Source of the DNA: CAYOYK01 sp964408185
GTDB lineage: Bacteria > Bacillota > Clostridia > Christensenellales > Aristaeellaceae
Assembly (NCBI GenBank): GCA_964408185.1
Contig: CAYOYK010000018.1
Location: 1 to 48,358 of the forward strand
Direction: 5' to 3'
DNA length: 48,358 bases
Positions 8,487 through 16,804 of the stretch are shown one piece after another. The translations under genes and the position numbers were made by a program. Every line of letters begins with the position of its first letter. The stretch's first letter is position 1. The notes beneath the pieces were generated by a model. The model saw only the letters and a list, made by a program, of their open reading frames with translations. It was not told the origin of the DNA and searched no databases.

Positions 8487-9431
8487 CTAAAAGAGCGCGT
8501 ATTCCGGCGTTACGCGTTTGATAATCCCGTTGACGCACATCACGATAATCAGCCCGAAAACGCTCTGATACACGCCCGCCGCCGACGCCATGTTGATATC
8601 GAAGTTCACGCGCAGGCTGCGGTAAACGTAGGTGTCGATAATGTCCGTGGCGTTGAAAAGGATGCCGTTGTTCCCGATGATGTTGTAGAACATGTCAAAC
8701 TGCCCCTTCATGATGTTGCCCACCGTGAAGATCAGCATGATGATGAACGTCGGCACCAGATGCGGCAGCGTGATATGGCGGATGCGCTGAAAGATATTCG
8801 CTCCGTCGATCTCGGCGGCTTCGTTGATGCTCTCGTCAATCGAGGTAATCACCGCCAAATAGATGACTGTGTTATAGCCGATGTTCTTCCACAGGTTAAT
8901 AAATACCAGTATATACTTCCACGCCGAGGGCGTATCGTACAGGCTGATGCGCTCCATGCCCAGCATAACGCGCAGGTTGTTGACCACGCCGTACTCGTAG
9001 CCCAGAATGTTGTACACAAACGCGGCGACCAAAACGAACGATATAAAGTAAGGCAGGAACATCAGCGTCTGCGTCACCTTTTTGAATACGCGGCTTCGCA
9101 ACTCGTTAAGGATAATCGCAACCAGAATGGACATGAAAGAGTTGACCGCGATGAAGGCAACATTATAAAGAAGCGTGTTGCGCGTAATGTTCATCAGCGT
9201 GCCGCTGGAAAACAGAAAGCGGAAGTTGGCAAACCCGACGAACGGGCTTCCCCAAAGTCCGTCAAAAAAGTTGTAGCTCGTAAAGGCAAAGTACACGCCC
9301 GCCATCGGCAGATAATTGAAGATAATAAAGAACACGCACGCCGGCAACAGCATCCAGAATAATTGGTAGTTCCGCTTCCACTCGTAGGCCAAGCCGTGCT
9401 TGGACGGCAATGCGGACTGCGCGGTTTTCAT
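8487..9431 (-). CDS. ABC sugar transporter permease (LplB-like)
   Basis: A 314-residue permease counted from the ATG at 9431 (MKTAQSALPSK). The frame is open for 39 more codons upstream, but that part is hydrophilic and unlike the family, and a GAGGGG site precedes the 9431 ATG. The N-terminal YQLFWMLLPACVFFIIFNYLP starts the first membrane helix. EAAEIDGANIFQRIRHITLP is the EAA loop that contacts the ATPase. First gene of the importer operon, divergent from the AraC-type regulator that probably controls it. Confidence 0.92.
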   Translation of the reverse strand: MKTAQSALPSKHGLAYEWKRNYQLFWMLLPACVFFIIFNYLPMAGVYFAFTSYNFFDGLWGSPFVGFANFRFLFSSGTLMNITRNTLLYNVAFIAVNSFMSILVAIILNELRSRVFKKVTQTLMFLPYFISFVLVAAFVYNILGYEYGVVNNLRVMLGMERISLYDTPSAWKYILVFINLWKNIGYNTVIYLAVITSIDESINEAAEIDGANIFQRIRHITLPHLVPTFIIMLIFTVGNIMKGQFDMFYNIIGNNGILFNATDIIDTYVYRSLRVNFDINMASAAGVYQSVFGLIIVMCVNGIIKRVTPEYALF

Positions 9432-9485
9432 CCTTCGGCCACCCCTCTCCCATCGCTCACGCTCCGGGCTTGAATCGTTGTTTTC

Positions 9486-9513
9486 AGGATACTCGAATCG
9501 CTCCAAAAAACAA
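9486..9513 (-). promoter_or_regulatory. Possible promoter of the sugar importer operon
   Basis: On the minus strand TTGTTT (9513-9508), 16 bases, then TATCCT (9491-9486), about 55 bases before the permease start. A weak match, consistent with activator dependence. Confidence 0.35.
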
Positions 9514-9629
9514 CTGAACGCTTTTGATGTAACTCTCCAAAACAACAAAACGGACGGTCAAAAAATCTGTCATTTGTGTGTTATGGTGCGAATTGTGCGT
9601 TTTTTAATCAGGTTTGTCCTCCATGTAGA

Positions 9630-9658
9630 TTGACATTTGATTGCATTTCTTCTATTAT
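9630..9658 (+). promoter_or_regulatory. Sigma-A promoter of the AraC-type regulator gene
   Basis: TTGACA (9630-9635), 17-bp spacer, TATTAT (9653-9658): a near-consensus housekeeping promoter. Downstream in the leader, CGCAAC (9668-9673) and GTTGCG (9684-9689) form an inverted repeat, a possible operator. Confidence 0.85.
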
Positions 9659-9706
9659 TGTAAATGTCGCAACGTTGTTTTTTGTTGCGTGAAGGAGGCG
9701 TCGCAT

Positions 9707-11953
9707 ATGCTTGGCCGCCGGAATGACAAGCGGAAGAGCTTCTTTTTGCTCGTGCTGCAATATGTGGTTGTGACCGTGCTCATTTCCATCGTCGTTTTTT
9801 CCATGATCTTCTATGCGGAATGCGAGCGAATCCTGCTGGCACAGAGCTTCACGCACGCAATGGGCGCGTTGCGGCAAAGCGCCGCGCTGGCGGACGATGT
9901 CGACCGCGAGATCAACAAGTTCTGCATGCAGCTGTACAGCGAGGATCTGGTCTATCAGTTTGCCTTCAGCGAGGATTCCAACAATTTCTGGGTTCTGGAC
10001 GCCCTCAAGAAGATGGACAGCTACCGCTTTGTTTCATCTTATATATCCTCTGTCTATGTTTATAGTCGGCAGCTGGACCGAGTCTATCTATCCGCCGAAG
10101 GAATCTCCAACAAGGTGCAAAGCGCCTCCGATTTCTACGATCAGGCGTTCCTGAGCCGGATCAACGAGCACGCGGAGTCGGCGCCGCTCAAACCGTTCGC
10201 GCGCAGGATCCCCATAGAGGCCACAGGCGACAGCTACGTCGGCTATACATACCTGTTTTATGATTTTGCCCGCATTGAGGATGCAAACATCATCGTGGGC
10301 GTAAACGTTGGGCAGCGCGCGCTGCAAAGCGCCCTGCAAAGCGCTCTGCAGGGCGCGGATGCGGAAACGGGCTTTACCTCGTTCCTGACCGACGAAAACG
10401 GACGCGTGCTGACGCGGACGCCGTTTTGGGCGGATTTGGAGAATGTTGGCCCGTTTCTGTCGGACGTGTTGGACAGTTCAACGGAAACCCCCGCCTTTCT
10501 CAACCGTTCGATTGATGGCCATGCCTGCTATCTGGCCGCGTCCGCGCCAAACCGTAACGGCTGGCGAGCCGTCGCGCTGGTTTCGGTCGCCTCCATCGAG
10601 GGCAGTCTGGTGTCCCTGCGCCATAAGACGCTGGCAATCGGCGGCTCCATCTTTCTGCTGGGAACCGCCCTGTCCGTGCTGATGGCCTACCGTCTCAACA
10701 AGCCCGTCAAGCGGCTGCAAGAGCAGGTGAGCGATTTGTCGTCGCGGCACATGGATGAGCGTTACAAGCGCCGCCAAGAGATTATCCATCGGCTGATGCT
10801 TTCAAGCGCCTCCGAGCCATCCGAAACGGAGCTGGAGGAGCTTCAGCTCCAGCTTCCCGAAGAAGGCGCCTATTCGGTGCTGCTGCTTCAGATCGATCAC
10901 TACGCCGACTATCTGGCGGACGCAGGTGAAAACGCTCAGCTATACAAATTTGGGCTCTGCAATATCGCGGAGGAGCTGCTGCAGCCGCTTTGCAAGACAT
11001 TCTCCGCCGATATGGGCGAGGATTGCTGCGCGCTGCTGTTCCTTGCCGCCGCTCCCCTCCGGCCCGACGAGGTGCGGCAAACGGTTTGCTCGCTTCAGGA
11101 GATTGTGCGCTCTAAGCTGGATTTCTCCGTCTCCTGCGTTTGGAGTACGGAGGTCGCGCACAGAAACGAAATTGCCTATCAGTACAACCAAACCCGCCAA
11201 TACGCCGCCTATCGACTGTTCCGGGGCGCCGGCTGCTATGTGGACGCCGCGCAGGAGCAGGAGCGGCCGCAGACGGCGTATCCGGCGCAGCTGGAGCGTC
11301 AGGCGAGCGACGCGCTGGCCATCGGCAGTCTTGCGGCTGCGCGGGAGAGCTACGACGCGCTGCTTGACGCGATCGGCCAGCTTGCGCCGCGGCAGCTCAA
11401 CCTCGCCTGCGGCCACATGACCTACTCGCTGAGCACCGCGCTCGAATCCCTGAAGAAGAACGACTTCCCCAGCACGGCCGTGAACTACAACATCGAGGGC
11501 CTTTTCGGCGGCTGCGAAAGCGTGGAGCAGGTGAAGCAGCGCCTGAGCGATATGTTTGATGAGCTGGACTATCTGTCGGCCAATCGAAAAACGGATCGTC
11601 AGGACGCGATGGTTGCCAAGGTGCGGGAGATCCTTGAGCGCGAGTATAGCAACCTCAATCTCTCCCTCAATTTGATCGCCGACGAGGTGGATCTGACGCC
11701 CAACTATGTCGGCCGCGTTTTCAAGCGGATGACAGGCGCTTCGATTCCCGATACCATCATGATGCTTCGCATCGACAAGGCAAAGGAGCTGCTCGCCGCC
11801 ACCAAGCTGCCGATCAATCAGCTTGCCGAGCGCGTCGGCTTCGCGGGGGACGGATATTTTTACAAGGCGTTCAAGACCCATTGCGGCTGTACGCCCGCCG
11901 ATTACAGAAAGCGCCAGAGGGCCAAGAGGGAGGAATCCGAATGTCAAAAGTGA
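9707..11953 (+). CDS. Membrane-bound AraC-family regulator with extracellular sensor domain
   Basis: A 748-residue one-component regulator. Start at the ATG at 9707, which has GAAGGAGG 8 bases before it; an in-frame ATG at 9641 lies inside the promoter and is rejected. Residues about 11-36 form a membrane helix, followed by a roughly 270-residue extracellular segment of the Cache kind, a second helix near 312-332 (AIGGSIFLLGTALSVLMAY), a cytoplasmic linker, and an AraC DNA-binding domain at about 635-742 with two helix-turn-helix units (LNLIADEVDLTPNYVGRVFK; INQLAERVGFAGDGYFYKAF). The layout resembles a YesM sensor fused to a YesN output without phosphotransfer. It probably senses an external sugar or loaded binding protein and controls the divergent importer. 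It overlaps the LacI gene by 13 bases. Confidence 0.9.
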   Translation: MLGRRNDKRKSFFLLVLQYVVVTVLISIVVFSMIFYAECERILLAQSFTHAMGALRQSAALADDVDREINKFCMQLYSEDLVYQFAFSEDSNNFWVLDALKKMDSYRFVSSYISSVYVYSRQLDRVYLSAEGISNKVQSASDFYDQAFLSRINEHAESAPLKPFARRIPIEATGDSYVGYTYLFYDFARIEDANIIVGVNVGQRALQSALQSALQGADAETGFTSFLTDENGRVLTRTPFWADLENVGPFLSDVLDSSTETPAFLNRSIDGHACYLAASAPNRNGWRAVALVSVASIEGSLVSLRHKTLAIGGSIFLLGTALSVLMAYRLNKPVKRLQEQVSDLSSRHMDERYKRRQEIIHRLMLSSASEPSETELEELQLQLPEEGAYSVLLLQIDHYADYLADAGENAQLYKFGLCNIAEELLQPLCKTFSADMGEDCCALLFLAAAPLRPDEVRQTVCSLQEIVRSKLDFSVSCVWSTEVAHRNEIAYQYNQTRQYAAYRLFRGAGCYVDAAQEQERPQTAYPAQLERQASDALAIGSLAAARESYDALLDAIGQLAPRQLNLACGHMTYSLSTALESLKKNDFPSTAVNYNIEGLFGGCESVEQVKQRLSDMFDELDYLSANRKTDRQDAMVAKVREILEREYSNLNLSLNLIADEVDLTPNYVGRVFKRMTGASIPDTIMMLRIDKAKELLAATKLPINQLAERVGFAGDGYFYKAFKTHCGCTPADYRKRQRAKREESECQK

Positions 11954-12942
11954 CACAGCAGGATATTGCCGATCGCATGGGCGTAAGCCGAAACTGCATC
12001 TCCAAGGCGCTCAAGGGCGCGTCGGGCGTGAGCGAGGCCACGAGGCGGCGCGTGTTTATCACGGCGGGCGAGCTTGGCTATGAGTTTTCGGAGCCAAACG
12101 CAGGCTGCTCGCGCACCGTATCGCTGATCGCCGCGGCGGGCACGCTGCTCAACCAGTACTGGGCGCACTTTATTCAGGGGCTGGAAACGTCGCTGACGCG
12201 CCACGCCGTGCGGCTGGATATTCATTTGATCGGCGACGTGTTCGGAGCGGCGCGGCATTTGCGCGAGAGCCAAAGCCAAGGCGCGCTGATACTATGGAAC
12301 CGCTCCGATGAGCTGCTGGCCGCTGTTCTGGATACAGGCATCCCGACCGTCTGCTACGATATGTCCGTGGACGTGCCTACGCACCGGCTTCCCTGCGACG
12401 TCCTTGCCCCCGCTTCCTTCGAGCCCGTCCGCGAGCTGACGCGGCGGCTCATCGCAAACGGCCATCGCCGTATCGGCTTTGTGGGCGACCCCGACAGCTG
12501 CCTTACCTTCCGCGAGCGCTGGGAGGGCTTTCAGGCGGCCGCAGCGGAGGCCGGACTTGCGACGGACGATCGTCTCTGCCTTCGCGGGCAGCAGGATAGC
12601 CTCTACCAATCGCCGATTTATGAGCGCGCGCTGTCTCAGGCGGACATCCCCACAGCCTTTGTGTGCGGAAACGACTATACGGCGTTCCTGCTGCTGCGCG
12701 CGCTGAAATCCAAAGGGCTGCGAGTCCCTGAGGACGTATCCATTACAGGCTATGACAATCTCAGCGAATGCTTGCTCGTCGAGCCGGAGCTGACCACGAT
12801 AGACGGCTTTGTAGTGGAGCTGGGCGTGCGCGCCGGGGAGATGCTCCTATCTCGCATCGATCATCCGGATCGACCCTGCGTCCTCGTGCATCAATGCGCT
12901 TCCTGTGTTTACCGCAGGAGCGACGGCGCCGTTACAGGCTGA
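11941..12942 (+). CDS. LacI-family transcriptional regulator
   Basis: A 333-residue repressor. Residues 1-50 form the LacI helix-turn-helix and hinge (TQQDIADRMGVSRNCISKAL), followed by a periplasmic-binding-protein-like sensor domain (TAFVCGNDYTAFLLLRALK; EDVSITGYDNL). The ATG at 11941 has GGGAGGAA upstream and overlaps the end of the AraC gene, so the two regulators are coupled. Likely targets are the mannoside genes, for example the divergent GH2/GH130 promoters with their inverted repeat at 16700-16720 (inference). Confidence 0.9.
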   Translation: MSKVTQQDIADRMGVSRNCISKALKGASGVSEATRRRVFITAGELGYEFSEPNAGCSRTVSLIAAAGTLLNQYWAHFIQGLETSLTRHAVRLDIHLIGDVFGAARHLRESQSQGALILWNRSDELLAAVLDTGIPTVCYDMSVDVPTHRLPCDVLAPASFEPVRELTRRLIANGHRRIGFVGDPDSCLTFRERWEGFQAAAAEAGLATDDRLCLRGQQDSLYQSPIYERALSQADIPTAFVCGNDYTAFLLLRALKSKGLRVPEDVSITGYDNLSECLLVEPELTTIDGFVVELGVRAGEMLLSRIDHPDRPCVLVHQCASCVYRRSDGAVTG

Positions 12943-12952
12943 CGCATCGAAA

Positions 12953-12989
12953 GAGCGCCGACTCTCCGTTTGCCGGAGGATCGGCGCTC
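12953..12989. terminator. Hairpin between convergent lacI-type and thuA-type genes
   Basis: Outer stem GAGCGCCGA / TCGGCGCTC (12953-12961 with 12981-12989) plus an inner CTCCG/CGGAG stem. Only a short T-run follows. It sits between two convergent stops and probably serves both. Confidence 0.75.
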
Positions 12990-13027
12990 GCGCTTTGATG
13001 AGAGGCGTGCCGGGCGCGCGCCCCGTG

Positions 13028-13747
13028 TCAGTAAATCGAACCTGTAAAGTCCCTTGCGTCCGCGTGCGCCTTCAGCGCCACATTTCGGCCCTCAGCCGCC
13101 CACAGCATGCCACGAAGGAACATCTCCTGCGCGTTGGGATCGTCAAAGTTCTCCAGATGGTGCCCGATGGACGTGTAGAAAACGCGTCCGTGCCCGAAGC
13201 GCTTCGTCCACGTGACGGGCATATCCACCGGCCCGTTGGGCGAGGAATAATCGTCCTTGGTGTCGAAGCGCGTGGTGGCCAAAACATTGACGACCGGGTC
13301 CACATGCAGGTAATACTGCTCGCTGGTCACCTGAAAGTCCTGCAAGCCCTCGATGATCGGGCTGGAGGAATTGTGCTTGAGATTGACGGTGTAGGTTTTG
13401 TTTTCGCCGCCCTGATGCGCCACCCAGTTGCCGCCCGTCATGAACTGCCACTGCACGCAGTTGCGCAGCGCGTCGCACATGCCGCCGTGGCAGCCCGCCA
13501 GACCCACGCCGGACGCCACCGCCTCCATCACGCCGTTTAGCTGCGACTCGGTTATTTCGCCCATCGTCCAGTTGTAGTAGATGAGATGCAGCCCCTTCAG
13601 CTTTTCAACGTCCAGCAGGCTGTCCAGCGTGTCGGACACCTCCGTGTCAAAGCCCTTCTCCCCCAGCAGCGCAGCAAAGCGCTCCGTAATCGGCAGGGGA
13701 TGATGTCCCTCGCAGCCGCCCCAGATCATCAACGCCTTTTTGTTCAT
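13028..13747 (-). CDS. ThuA-like domain protein
   Basis: A 239-residue protein of the ThuA family (glutamine amidotransferase-like fold, often in sugar-metabolism operons). Markers: KALMIWGGCEGHHP start, GVGLAGCHGGMCDA (nucleophile-elbow-like), QYYLHVDP, and the C-terminal HGRVFYTSIGHHLENF. Related proteins are tied to trehalose or keto-sugar use; the reaction here is not known. GGGGGAGA precedes the ATG. It follows the GH2 gene and a small broken ORF on the same strand, probably in one transcript. Confidence 0.85.
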   Translation of the reverse strand: MNKKALMIWGGCEGHHPLPITERFAALLGEKGFDTEVSDTLDSLLDVEKLKGLHLIYYNWTMGEITESQLNGVMEAVASGVGLAGCHGGMCDALRNCVQWQFMTGGNWVAHQGGENKTYTVNLKHNSSSPIIEGLQDFQVTSEQYYLHVDPVVNVLATTRFDTKDDYSSPNGPVDMPVTWTKRFGHGRVFYTSIGHHLENFDDPNAQEMFLRGMLWAAEGRNVALKAHADARDFTGSIY

Positions 13748-13870
13748 ACCAATCTCCCCCGTTCTCCATATTCATCAGGCACGCGTCGTTTGCCTCCGCC
13801 TCGACGCGCGAAGCCCGATTGCCCAAATGATTCTCCGTCGGTACGGAGCGCGCGGCGCTGTTGACGAGCG

Positions 13871-13978
13871 TCAGCAGCGTGCTTTCGCCGCAGATGAACG
13901 CATGCGCTCCATATTCCGTCGGATATCTTGCAGCCAGAATTCCCTGCGTTTTTTCAAAACCACGCCGAAAGCAACCAT
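13871..13978 (-). pseudogene. Small frameshifted ORF between GH2 and ThuA genes
   Basis: An ATG at 13978 has a perfect AGGAGG site placed right after the GH2 stop, so something is translated here. The frame gives only 35 residues (MVAFGVVLKKRREF...). If one A is added to the run of six at 13949-13954, the frame continues for about 80 more residues with strongly GC-rich third positions (TQGILAARYPTEYGAHAF...), running towards the ThuA start. I do not recognise the family. Either a real frameshift, a sequencing error in the homopolymer, or a short genuine peptide. Confidence 0.4.
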
Positions 13979-13989
13979 CGCGTTCCTCC

Positions 13990-16608
13990 TCAGTTCAGGC
14001 CGCGCGCGCGCCTGAAATCCTCCGGATCGCGGGGATCGTAATCCCGCGCGGAGGCGCACAACGGCAGCGCCCGCACCCGCTTCACCGCGCCGTGAACAAG
14101 TATGGAGCGCGTCTGTTCGGGCAGCATATCAAAATAGTTGTCCTCCATATGCGTGCGGTCGTCCTCGCACTGTATTTCCACAATGGGCACATAGGCTTTG
14201 CCACAGCGAAGCGTCAGCAGCACGCCGTCGTCCTTCGCCTCCTGCCGCACAAGCTCCACGCTTCCCTCCGGAACGGGCGTATCGCGCCAGTATTCGCGGC
14301 TGGAGGTATCGTGCGCAAAGCCCCTGTCATCCCCGACCGCGCGAATATAGTACAGGCCGCGCAGCTCGGACTCGACGGCGATAAATTGCGGCCCCTGCGT
14401 GAAGGAGCACGGCGCAAGCTCGGCCTGCGCAGTCTCGCGCCAGACTGTTCCTCCGCCATACGTCATAAAGCCGTATTCATAGGTCAGCGAAACCGCCTCG
14501 CACGAGCCGTTCAGCAGCGCGACGCACGCCCGTCCGCCCCGAACGACGATCAGCAGCTTTCGCGGCGCGAAGGCGCGCTTGAGATAATAGAAGCTGGGCT
14601 TGCGCGTCAGGTAATAATCGATCGGCGTAAAGCCGCTTTCCGGCCACGCGTCGTTGAACATCCAGATCAGGTTGCCCGAACAGTGCGCCTGCGCGCGAAG
14701 CGCCCGCGTCAGCTGGTTGTACTCGATGCCCTGCGCGACGGCGGCATATACGAAGCGCTCGTCCCCGGTCAGCCGTTTGACGGGCGTGAGCAGGTTCTCC
14801 ACGCAGAGCGCCCGCATTCCCCCATCGCCATCCGGCTCCTTGTGATGCGCCAGCACGTCATCGCGTACGGGCGACTGCCCGTGGTATCTGCGAATGGTCG
14901 AGGGCATGGCGGAGCCGTAAAAGCCATATTCGCTGTTGAAACGGTAGCGCTTCGCCACCTCGTCGTACAGCTCATGCGTCACATGCGGCAAAAAGGAATG
15001 GTAGTCGTTCATGCCGTACGGGCGCTTCAAATCCACCAGCGTACCCCACAGGTGAATATCGCCCTGCGCCGGGTCCTTGGCCCATTCTCCGAAGAACGGC
15101 GAGCTGGGCATATAGGGCGTAGCGGGCGCGTTATCGTGCCCAGCCTTTGGCAAGGCATAGTTGAACAGATACGCGCCAAACTCGCGCCGTCCCCGCGCCA
15201 GCGGATCGTACCAGCCCCAATAGCTTTCCGCAATCTCATTGTTTCCCGTCCAAACGGCCATGCAAGGATACTTGGCCAGCCGAAGCGTCTGATAGTCGGC
15301 CTCCCGGATCGCCGAGAGCAGAAAGCGCTCGTCCTCGTCCGGATACAGCGCGCAGGCATACATAAAGTCGTGCATCACCAATATGCCGTGCTCGGAGCAA
15401 AGCTCATAGAAGAAATCCGGCTCGTAACGGCCCCCGCCCCACATGCGCAGCATGTTGCAGTTCATGGCGGCGGCTTCCTCAATCAGCGCGCGGTAGGCGC
15501 CCCGCTTGGTGCGCAGATAGATCACGTCCGGCGGAACCCAGTTGCCGCCCATGCAAAACACGGGCTGACCGTTCACCGTGAAACGGAAGTTGCGCGTTCC
15601 GTCCGGCAGCGGCGAGCAATCGATGGCGATTGTGCGCACGCCGACCCGCGCCGTCACTTCGTCGCAGCCGCCGCGATAGCGCACGCTGACCGACAGATCA
15701 TACAGGTTTGGCTTGCCCATGCCCAGCGCATGCCATAGCCTCGGCTGTGAAAGCACGGCCCGGCACTCGCCGTAATTCAGGCCGCCCGTCAGCTGCACCT
15801 CCTCGCTGCCCTGCGCGGCCAACGTTCCCTCATAGGAAAGCCGCCATTCCAGCGTCGCAAAGCCGGAGCGCGTTACGCAAAGCTCCTCCAGCGTGTAGCG
15901 CAGGGCGACCTCGGCGCTGTCGCCGTCGATGCGCAGCGTGTCCAGCCGGACGTCCCGCACAAGGGCGCCGCTCACGCCGCGAAGCTCCACGCGGCCGCCG
16001 ATGCCGCAGGTAGGCACGCAGGGGCACCAGTCCCAGCCGTAGCTGAACTGCGGCTTGCGCAGGTAGCAGCGGCGGGGCTCCTCGCCCGATGCGTTGTAAT
16101 AGCTCAGCGAGTCCATCGGCGGCCTTCCGCACTCCGCGCCGTTGGTCAGGCGAATCAGCAGCGTGTTTTCGCCGGGGCGCAGATAGGGCTTCACGTCCAT
16201 CTCGAACGGCAGGAAGGCGTTGCTGTGCTTCGCGACAGGCACGCCGTTGAGCAGAATATCGGCCTCGTAATCCAGCGTCTCGATAAAAAGACGCGCCTGC
16301 TCCCGCCCAAGCAGCTCCGCGTCGCAATCAAAGCTCCTGCGGAACCACCAGCTCAAGTCCTTCGTCCATGTGCAGTCGCGGCTGTTCAGCCCCTCGGTCG
16401 GCTCCTGCACAAATCCGGCGCGCATCAGCGGTTCCAGCACGTCGCAAGGGACCTCCGCGTCCAGCCAGCCCTCGCGAGCCGGAAAATGCTTCGCGCCAAA
16501 CCGAAAATCGCCGTCGGGCCTCGACAGCACCTCCTGCGCGCGGCATGCGGTGCAATCCAAAAATTCGGGGCGCAGCTTCCACGCGCCGCGCAAATCCAGC
16601 GTAATCAT
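13990..16608 (-). CDS. Glycoside hydrolase family 2, beta-mannosidase type
   Basis: An 872-residue cytoplasmic exo-beta-mannosidase. Residues 1-200 are the GH2 sugar-binding (jelly-roll) domain with LDYEADILLNG and AFLPFEMDVKPYL; an Ig-like domain follows; the barrel carries the acid/base Glu458 in WTGNNEIAES and the nucleophile Glu560 in FNSEYGF. MLRMWGGGRYE (about 386-396) is typical of beta-mannosidases. The ATG at 16608 has GGAGG 8 bases upstream; the frame is open for 35 more codons that lie in the promoter. No signal peptide. It would release mannose from the non-reducing end of imported oligosaccharides, complementing GH5 and GH130. Confidence 0.92.
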   Translation of the reverse strand: MITLDLRGAWKLRPEFLDCTACRAQEVLSRPDGDFRFGAKHFPAREGWLDAEVPCDVLEPLMRAGFVQEPTEGLNSRDCTWTKDLSWWFRRSFDCDAELLGREQARLFIETLDYEADILLNGVPVAKHSNAFLPFEMDVKPYLRPGENTLLIRLTNGAECGRPPMDSLSYYNASGEEPRRCYLRKPQFSYGWDWCPCVPTCGIGGRVELRGVSGALVRDVRLDTLRIDGDSAEVALRYTLEELCVTRSGFATLEWRLSYEGTLAAQGSEEVQLTGGLNYGECRAVLSQPRLWHALGMGKPNLYDLSVSVRYRGGCDEVTARVGVRTIAIDCSPLPDGTRNFRFTVNGQPVFCMGGNWVPPDVIYLRTKRGAYRALIEEAAAMNCNMLRMWGGGRYEPDFFYELCSEHGILVMHDFMYACALYPDEDERFLLSAIREADYQTLRLAKYPCMAVWTGNNEIAESYWGWYDPLARGRREFGAYLFNYALPKAGHDNAPATPYMPSSPFFGEWAKDPAQGDIHLWGTLVDLKRPYGMNDYHSFLPHVTHELYDEVAKRYRFNSEYGFYGSAMPSTIRRYHGQSPVRDDVLAHHKEPDGDGGMRALCVENLLTPVKRLTGDERFVYAAVAQGIEYNQLTRALRAQAHCSGNLIWMFNDAWPESGFTPIDYYLTRKPSFYYLKRAFAPRKLLIVVRGGRACVALLNGSCEAVSLTYEYGFMTYGGGTVWRETAQAELAPCSFTQGPQFIAVESELRGLYYIRAVGDDRGFAHDTSSREYWRDTPVPEGSVELVRQEAKDDGVLLTLRCGKAYVPIVEIQCEDDRTHMEDNYFDMLPEQTRSILVHGAVKRVRALPLCASARDYDPRDPEDFRRARGLN

Positions 16609-16639
16609 TTTTTCAACCTCCGCCCGTTTTGACTGTTTT

Positions 16640-16668
16640 ACGATATCAGCAGCGGGTTCGCATGACAA
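16640..16668 (-). promoter_or_regulatory. Promoter of the GH2 operon
   Basis: On the minus strand TTGTCA (16668-16663), 17-bp spacer, TATCGT (16645-16640), about 32 bases before the GH2 start. Divergent from the GH130 promoter. Confidence 0.75.
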
Positions 16669-16699
16669 CTGAAAAAAACAACACCCGCGCAAAAAAACA

Positions 16700-16720
16700 C
16701 GCAAAAACCTCATGTTTGCG
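16700..16720. promoter_or_regulatory. Candidate operator in the GH2/GH130 divergent region
   Basis: Inverted repeat CGCAAA - 9 bases - TTTGCG lying between the two divergent promoters, upstream of both -35 boxes. Size and symmetry suit a dimeric regulator such as the LacI-family protein encoded nearby; the assignment is inference. Confidence 0.45.
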
Positions 16721-16740
16721 CTGATTCCTTAATAGTTGAG

Positions 16741-16769
16741 CTGACAAACCGCGCGTCGGCCTCTATCAT
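16741..16769 (+). promoter_or_regulatory. Promoter of the GH130 gene
   Basis: CTGACA (16741-16746), 17-bp spacer, TATCAT (16764-16769). Transcription would start near 16776, only about 5 bases before the ATG at 16781, which supports the ATG at 16805 as the real start. Confidence 0.8.
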
Positions 16770-16804
16770 TTGAGTATATCATGAGCGAAAGGAATGAGAC
16801 GACA

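Noticed and set aside
9641..9706. Earlier ATG for the AraC-type regulator
   Set aside because: It falls between the -35 and -10 boxes of the promoter, so it cannot be on the transcript.
13861..15738. Plus-strand open frame of 625 codons
   Set aside because: It lies opposite the GH2 gene, has no ribosome site, and reads as low-complexity Arg/His/Val-rich protein typical of the antisense of GC-rich genes.
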